64,000 nucleotides of DNA from Gnetum montanum (lineage: Eukaryota > Streptophyta > Gnetopsida > Gnetales > Gnetaceae). This document shows, piece after piece, positions 57,498 through 64,000 of this stretch (position 1 is its first letter; each line of letters begins with the position of its first letter). The stretch spans positions 503,866 to 567,865 of the forward strand of contig MNCI01014239.1 in assembly GCA_015680685.1 (NCBI GenBank). Reading direction: 5' to 3'. The position numbers were made by a program, and so were the translations under genes. The notes under the pieces are model-generated. The model saw only the letters and a list, made by a program, of their open reading frames with translations. It had not been told where the DNA came from and did no database searches.

Positions 57498-60400
57498 ATT
57501 CACTTAACCAAAAAACTCTTCTAGGTAATGGTGAAGTTAATTATCTGTAGAAGGATTTTTATTATAATATTCTAAAGTCATGTCACTATTATCATCAAAA
57601 TGATCCTAGATTTTTTTCATGTTCTTTTATGTTGTGAAAAAAAGTTATGCAAGCATGTTAGTAATAAGCTACTTCAAATGCTACTACTAAGGTTCCTTCT
57701 AAAAATTTTATAAATCATGTTAAGGTTTTTTCTACAGATGCTGCAAATCCTACAATGATTTCTTCTATTAACATTTTGATAATTAGACCACTCTTTTCTT
57801 TGACCATTTTTAATAAAATGTATTTTAAGAAAGGTTCTGATGAAATTAGTTTTAAAGAATTCTTTAATAAGGAGAAACAAATATATATTCCTAAGATCTC
57901 ATAGAAAATTATTATTGATTTAGATGGTTCTTCAAAATTAAAAAATGTCAAGAAAGTCTATCTATTGGTGAATATATGTCAAATCTTCAAAATGGATAAC
58001 ATGTTCAAGATATTTTAACTGCTAATAATTTGTTTGTAGTGATTGGTTAAGATATGAAGATTATTTATTTTGATAATGTTGATTCTATTAATAGGGTAAG
58101 GGTCTCCTTCCCCTCCATCCAATGTTAATCTTTTCATGGAATGTCCAAGGTCTTACTAATAAACTTTGGACAAAAGTTGCCAATGCATTTCTTCATACAT
58201 GACATTTAGATTCAAATTTTCAATTTAGATACAATCATGGCTGATAATAGAATTATTCATGATTATACAATATTATTTATTAATCATAATATTAATCAAG
58301 GTGATGCAACGCTCATTATCTTTTATTTTTAGTCTAAATTAGTTATCTCTCATGGTAATGATAATTCTACAATTTGGGCAATTATTTAAGGTGCTTTAGG
58401 TTCTTTTGGTATTTGCAATATTTATGTTCCTACTACTTCTACAAAGAAAATTGCTATGACAATGTCTTCTCTAAAGTTTGTCTAACATTTCTTGCCTTTT
58501 TTGTAGCAATTTTAATATGATTAAGAATTCTTATGATAAAATTTATGGAGCGTCTTCTTAGCTTGTAGCCCATCAACTTTCTATTTGGTGTGATCTTAAG
58601 GAGAAATTTTGTTTATCTAATGTTGGTTGGTAAAATGTTTATTGTTATGATTAGTTTACTTAGTCTAATATCCATAAAGATAATAACCAAATTTTGAAAG
58701 GCTTGACCAATTTTATTTTTCCAAATATTCTTCTCAGTTTTGTGATAGAATGATTATAGTTCATAAAGCTATAACTCTTTTAGACCATTTTCCAACTTAA
58801 TTTGAAATTTAGTTTTAAATCTCTATTTGGAAATTATGATTTCTTTTTGTATGAATGCATCTTTATTTCTTAATTCTTTTTAAAAAGGTTTTTTTTTTTA
58901 CATCTTTATGGAATGTAGAAATGAGATCTATTGATAAATCAGGTTACATTGATTGGTATTTGCATGCTATTTATCATGTTAATTTTTTTTCACTGGTTAG
59001 GTAAAAAATATGCTAAGAGAAAAAGGAGATTAAGAAAAAAATTTAGAATGAAATTAAATTGATGAATACTATACTCCAAAATGATCCATTTAATATTATT
59101 TTTCAACAATATCTTACTTATGTTCACATCAAAAATAGAATATGCATAATGTTAAGAGTGTCCATCTTAACTAGTTAAAAGTAGAGGAAGAACCATGCAA
59201 GGATTCTTTTAAATTCTTAAAAAGTAAATGTAATTTACCTATTATTGACTCAATGGAAGTTTATGGTCAAATTAGTTCTAATCCTCTTATTATCAATGGT
59301 TTTCTTGAAGGGTATTTTCAATGTATATTTCTTTTAGAGGGTTTTAATGTTAAGGATTTTCTTTTTAATTGTGATCATTTACCTAATACTATTTATAGCG
59401 GTCATAACCATCTTCTTGAATAAGATATCTCTCTTACTAAAATTAGAGATGTTGTGTTTAACTTAACCAATGATAAAGCTCAATGTTTTGATGAAATTCC
59501 AATTGAATTTTTTAAAAATCATTCAAATATTATTGGTATATATCTTTATTGTGTTTTTGTAGAAGCAATTGAACAATGATCAATTAGTCAAGAGTTGACT
59601 AGATAAGTTAAGTTATCAAACTTATTCCTAAGGTAGATGATCTTTTCCATATTGGTAAATAGCATACTATTACTCTTCTAAATTTCGTTTCTAAAATTCT
59701 AGCTAAATGTCTTACTAGAAGATCACAACTAATAATTCATTAAGTAATTTCTCTAGTGGAAACTCACTTTATCAAAGGTAAATGTGTTATGGACAATGTT
59801 GTTATAACTTGGAAAGGTATGTAGGAGGGTAAGGATTCTAATCAAGAGATTACCTTTTTGAAGCTTAATTATGTTAAAGCATATGATAGAATTGAATGGT
59901 AGTTTATTATTGCTTGTCTTTGCAAATACAATTTCAAAGAAATTTTTTTTGGGATGGTGGAATCTCTTTTAGCAAATGCTAATGCACTTGTGGCTACAAA
60001 TATTGGCATTACTAATAGTTTTAATCTTGAATGCTTAGTTAGGTAGGTTTGTCATCTTGCTCCTTATCTCTTCATTCTTGCAACAGATTTTCTATGTCAT
60101 GTTATACAAAAGGGTTACGAACATAAATTTATATATAGATTCTCTATTGAAAATAATGTCCCTGCTTTATTAAATATGTATTTTCCTATGAGTCCTTTTA
60201 TGATAAAAAATAACAAAGATATTGCAAATCATCTTTTTTATCATGTTGATCAATATAGAAAACTTTTAGGATCTCAAATTAATAGGTTAAAATTTTTTAC
60301 TTTTTGCAACATGGGGTTTCAAGAATGGGCTTTGTCTAAATCTTAGCATTTTCTATAAATTTAGATATCTTTAAATTGTTAGGCATTCCTTTTTTTCTTT

Positions 60401-61700
60401 GTTGGATCTTCTAAAACATTATGGGATGTTATAGTGAAGAAAATTGAACAAAAAATTATTAAGTGGAAGGAGAAGAAGACTTCAATGGTTGGTAAGTTTA
60501 TTAAGAAACTTATGTGTATTATTCTTCATGTTGAGCTCCAAGTATTTTTGCATCTTGTCACATTGATCAACTCTTGCAAAATTTCTTTTGGAGTAGTATC
60601 CATTCTAAAAAAGGATTTTGTCTTGTTGCTTGGGATATTTGCACTTCTCACAAAGAGGATTATGGATAAGGATTGATAAATTATTATAAGAAGGGGATTG
60701 TTTTATGTACCAAGTAGGTGATTAAATGCTTATCGAGTGAAGAGGATTGGAAGCTTCTTTTTCATAAGCACATCCAAATAGGTAAGCCTAGAGGTAGTGA
60801 TTACTGGAAATATATTCCTTTTTTAAATTAGGTCCTCTTTTCAAAATGTATTACTATATTAGGTTCTATTGTCATAAAGCACATTTGGAAGGGTTAGAGT
60901 TTTATTATCAATTTCTAAAACTTTAATAATATTACTAATTCTACCTCTATGCTTGATAAGGTTTCTCTTTGGTGGCTTCTCATTCATAATGAACCATGGA
61001 CTATTAAGCATCCATGCCTTTGCAATAAATCATGTAAGGTTAGCATGTACTCCCTTTCATTTCTTTGCATGCATAATCAATGGATTACTTGGTTGAGTGT
61101 TAGAGTCTCTATGGCATTAATGTTTCCAAATAGTCCATATTTTTTGATCTTTTGGATGGTTTGGATAGAAGTATAACTATTCAAAATTCTCATAATGATT
61201 TTCTTAATTTTTATTGGATTATTGGCCATAATGTTTTTCAATATTGGTCCAAGATGGTGTATATTCTTATCAATTCTAATACTGATATTTGGCTAATATT
61301 TAATTCTCTTTGCATGATTAATTAAAATGTATAGTTATGGAAGTAACAAATTTAGAAGATATGGAATGTCACTACCTCAAAAATTAGATAATTTTTTATG
61401 GAATTTGAGTCATCTATGTTTGCATATTGGTATTTGGTACTCTCATTTGGTTATTCCTATTTGCAACATGAATGATACATTCATCCATTGTTTTTTTTAC
61501 TTATCCCCTTGCTCGTAGCTCTTGGACTTGGTGTAGCAAGTATTTACTTGATTTTCAACCAAGCTTAAATAAAGTTTTATTTGGTGAAACTTCTCAAATT
61601 CAAGAACTTTTTCTTCATACTTAGAGTTGCTTTTGTTAACTTATCCTTTATGCCATCTAGAAGTTTTAATGTAATTTATTTTTTCATAGAGATTCTCTAG
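57498..61700 (+). mobile_element. Decayed L1-type LINE
   Basis: The plus strand shows, with many stops: a possible ORF1 end with a Cys/His-rich YYHQNDPRFFSCSF near 57590; the ORF2 endonuclease start LIFSWNVQGLTNK at about 58125-58165; an RT N-terminal block AQCFDEIPIEFFKN near 59480-59520; FLKLNYVKAYDRIEW near 59858-59900; a GV+QGCPL-like segment with LAPYLFILATDFL near 60055-60095; the thumb block KIEQKIIKWKEKK (60437); and a zf-RVT-like end with KLDNFLWNLSHLC and a final C.LARSSW reading near 61380-61530. No poly(A) or target duplication could be fixed. Confidence 0.8.
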
Positions 61701-61788
61701 CTAATTCTTTTCCCTTCTTAATTCAAGGTGACATCATTCAACAATTGATGCTTTAGTTGAATTAATAATTTTCTCTCTCTTTAGTTTC

Positions 61789-62819
61789 TGATGAGTGGTG
61801 AGGTACCCCTACACTCAACCATACGAAACGAGCGTCGCACGCATGATCCGGTCGAACTCCGCAGACTAAATGCCTTAACGCCACAAGAAACACTTGGGGT
61901 TAATCGTTCGTTGTCTTCCCAGGCTTGCTTGTAAGTGTCACGGTGTATGGTTAAGAAAGTCTGAGGTATGTGATTTTTTTGGTATTTTCGGCTTATCTCC
62001 TATGCTATCAGAGGAAAGGGTTGAGAAACTAAGCTAACTCTAACTACTGATCTAAGTCTAAATTAACTAGCGTTAGCATTCATTCCCACTTACTGGACAC
62101 ACCCTAAACTATGCAACTGTGGCTTACCAAATGCTAATCGTTACTGGGATCGCCACACATAACGCAAGTGCTCGAAGTGGTCGTACTGAGGCACCTATTT
62201 AGCCTATGTGTGATAAGCAGTCGATTCCTTAGCCAGCCGTACACACCCGTGGGTGCTCGTAACTAAGTCGTACTTATCACACGTTCTAGCCTAGCAATGA
62301 GCAGCCGATTCCTCAACTAGCCGTACACATCGGACTACCACTGGGATTACCAAGCGCATAATCCTGGAATACGCTACTGGGTTACCAAGCAGCCAATGCT
62401 CGTAATTGAGTCGTACTCATGCGTTGCGTCAAGCAGCCGATTCCTTGACTAGCCGTACACGTCTGTAGACGCTCGTAATCAAGTCGTACTTGAATGCACT
62501 AGGAAAGCAGTAAATAAAACCACGTGCTGCAAGGTTTATCCAATCAAGTTCGTCTTTATTGCCATACACAACTTGGGTTCAGGTTACAAGCTGCTCGAAT
62601 AAAGAGCCGTTCACTCTAGGACTCCTACTGGGGGCACATGGGGAAAAATTCTAACTCTGGAGTGATCAATCTGCCAGAGCTTCGTTACACTAGCCAGGAT
62701 TGGGAAATGAAGGGAGTGCCGCCTCTTATTTATAGATATGGTGGCAGGACGCGATATCGCGTACGCGATATCGCAGGGTAAGACGTGATATCGCGGCACA
62801 TGCAAGTCGCGTCTCATCA
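61789..62819 (-). repeat. 3' LTR (1031 bp) with internal minisatellite and perfect palindrome
   Basis: It is longer than its relatives because of three copies of an AGCAGCCGATTCCTNRACTA-type unit with GCCGTACAC and CTCGTAAT.AAGTCGTACT blocks (about 62216-62500). The minus-strand TATA box is at about 62721-62734. A perfect 24-bp palindrome made of two GCGATATCGC halves joined by GTAC lies at 62751-62774, with another GTGATATCGCGG at 62785-62796. Confidence 0.95.
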
Positions 62820-62862
62820 TATCCCCATGACTGAATGAAAACTCGTCCTCGAGTTCCTTACA

Positions 62863-63276
62863 ATGATATCAGGTAGGTATGGGATTATTAGGGGAAACAG
62901 AACTAATTGGATGACATGTGAATGGTCTTTATTACAAGACTTGACAAAAACTGGTGTTCATGACAACAAGGGTGAACACCTTATTACAATGACATCAGGC
63001 CACATTTGGCAGCTAAGAGAAAAGAAGAGAGAGAATAGAAGAGAAGAAGAGAGAAGAGTCTTGTTGCTGCCAATGCCTAGATTGCGCCTTCCATTGTCCG
63101 TCCGTAAGCGCATTATCAATTCTACTCCTTGCATGCTGCTTCAGCGCTACTCCATTCCAAGTGTCTGCTCCAGATTCGTTCCGTTGTTGTATGATGGCCA
63201 TCTGCACCCACAACACAATCATATATTAGCAAGGGTAATTGAATCATTAAGTAAATCATACCTTGCTTCGGTTTAG
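62863..63276 (+). other. Antisense open frame in the post-pol region, second copy
   Basis: The 137-codon frame corresponds to 36544-36828 of the other copy; it shares GMTCEW/WMTCEW, TGVHD and VLLLPMPRLRL. It is longer here and ends LSKSYLASV. Indels between copies change frame, so coding status is doubtful. Confidence 0.3.
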
Positions 63277-64000
63277 GTTCCTTGCCTAAGTTGCGGTATG
63301 GCTAATATTGATCTTGGGAAAATGTAGATGATGACTACCGAAGGCATAGGGGTTAGGAAGAAAAACGAAAAAATCTGGGGCTTAGGATAAAAATCAAAAA
63401 ATCAGGCCCCATACCCCCATGACTAATTGTGAACCTCCGGTAGTGTTAGAATGGAGAGAGAAAAGAACTAGGAATGATAAGTAAAAAGGGACAACTATGG
63501 CGTCGATAAAAAAGGATGTCATGATGGAACTGAACAAAAATGTTAATTAATTGCAAAACGTTAAGGAAAAGAAGTTAACTAATGTTCCAAATAGGAATGT
63601 CAGTGGGTCCTCCCCAAAGCAGGCTCATGCCCTTAATGCCCTGACAATCCCACATTCAAAGAGTCCGTGGGCTCTGGGAATGTCCTTTGGAAAAAGAGTT
63701 AAAGTCTTAACCGTAAGAATTTACCAAAAAGAAAACAAAGCATCAACCAAAGTATATACAATGATACAACCGGCAATGAGGTGAACAATGGAGAGAAGGA
63801 TGGGAAGAAGAGAAGTGGAATGGAATCCCAAGAACAAGGTGGTGTACAGCCCCTTGTGTGTTTCATGATTAATGTGACTTGGCGAATCTCATTCCAACTC
63901 TGGCCTCAAACCAACCACTTCCAGTGACTTCGCATCAATGCAGTTGGTTAAATCATCCACTTGGGTAACAAGGATGCAACTTCGAGAAGCCACCACCATT

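Larger units (their letters stand above)
61789..64000 (-). mobile_element. Second member of the 9.6-kb family, 3' LTR and post-pol region, cut by window end
   Basis: The LTR at 61789-62819 and the following 1.18 kb match 35735-37660 colinearly, in the same orientation. Gag and pol must lie beyond base 64000. If its insertion is intact, GTTTC (61784-61788) should recur at the far end. Confidence 0.9.

Overview
This window reads as nuclear DNA of a seed plant, most plausibly a gymnosperm. It is very AT-rich and built almost entirely from old, broken, nested retroelements, with two decayed remnants of plant secondary-metabolism genes: a family-1 UDP-glycosyltransferase (UGT) and the C-terminus of a chalcone-synthase-like type III polyketide synthase. 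The lineage assignment is inference from repeat style and gene families; no species-diagnostic sequence is visible. I see no intact host gene, tRNA, rRNA, CRISPR array or prokaryotic feature.

Left part, 1-6 kb: a minus-strand Ty3/gypsy remnant (gag, CCHC knuckle, protease) is split by a solo LTR at 496-1313 flanked by the 5-bp duplication CCTAC. A tRNA-like SINE copy sits inside the gag. 6.8-11.2 kb: a UGT pseudogene with two exons. Its intron holds a small internally deleted Ty1/copia element (7706-9690, target duplication AGTTC), and its second exon carries a further insertion of about 0.65 kb. 11.2-21.6 kb: non-coding DNA with RTE-type LINE fragments, a cluster of two-unit tandem duplications, the type III PKS fragment (16.38-16.56 kb, minus), a duplicated 0.3-kb segment and SINE pieces.

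21.6-25.8 kb: a degenerate plus-strand Athila/Tat-type gypsy pol with a promoter-like 3' LTR. 26.2-32.7 kb: a complete but dead minus-strand gypsy element with both LTRs (target duplication CAAAC). 33.6-46.2 kb: a degenerate unknown ORF region into which a 9.6-kb Athila/Tat-like element (35735-45337, minus strand, target duplication GCTTA) was inserted. 46.8-51.0 kb: an inverted degenerate LTR of the same family, an hAT-like transposase fragment, a tandemly duplicated 0.6-kb unit, an RTE LINE and SINE-like pieces. 53.7-57.5 kb: a short plus-strand LTR element that has a gag start but no pol and carries an unfamiliar acidic ORF. 57.5-61.7 kb: a decayed L1-type LINE. 61.8 kb to the end: the 3' LTR and post-pol region of a second member of the 9.6-kb family, cut by the window edge.

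Two retroelement groups structure the region. One (496, 35735, 61789 and a degenerate copy at 46.8 kb) has LTRs with a conserved TATA box next to palindromic GCGATATCGC modules. The other (left-edge remnant, 26.2 kb and 53.7 kb) shares LTR-end, PPT or gag-start sequence and looks like an autonomous plus non-autonomous pairing. All recognised coding regions carry stops, frameshifts, truncations or catalytic substitutions, so no functional protein is predicted.
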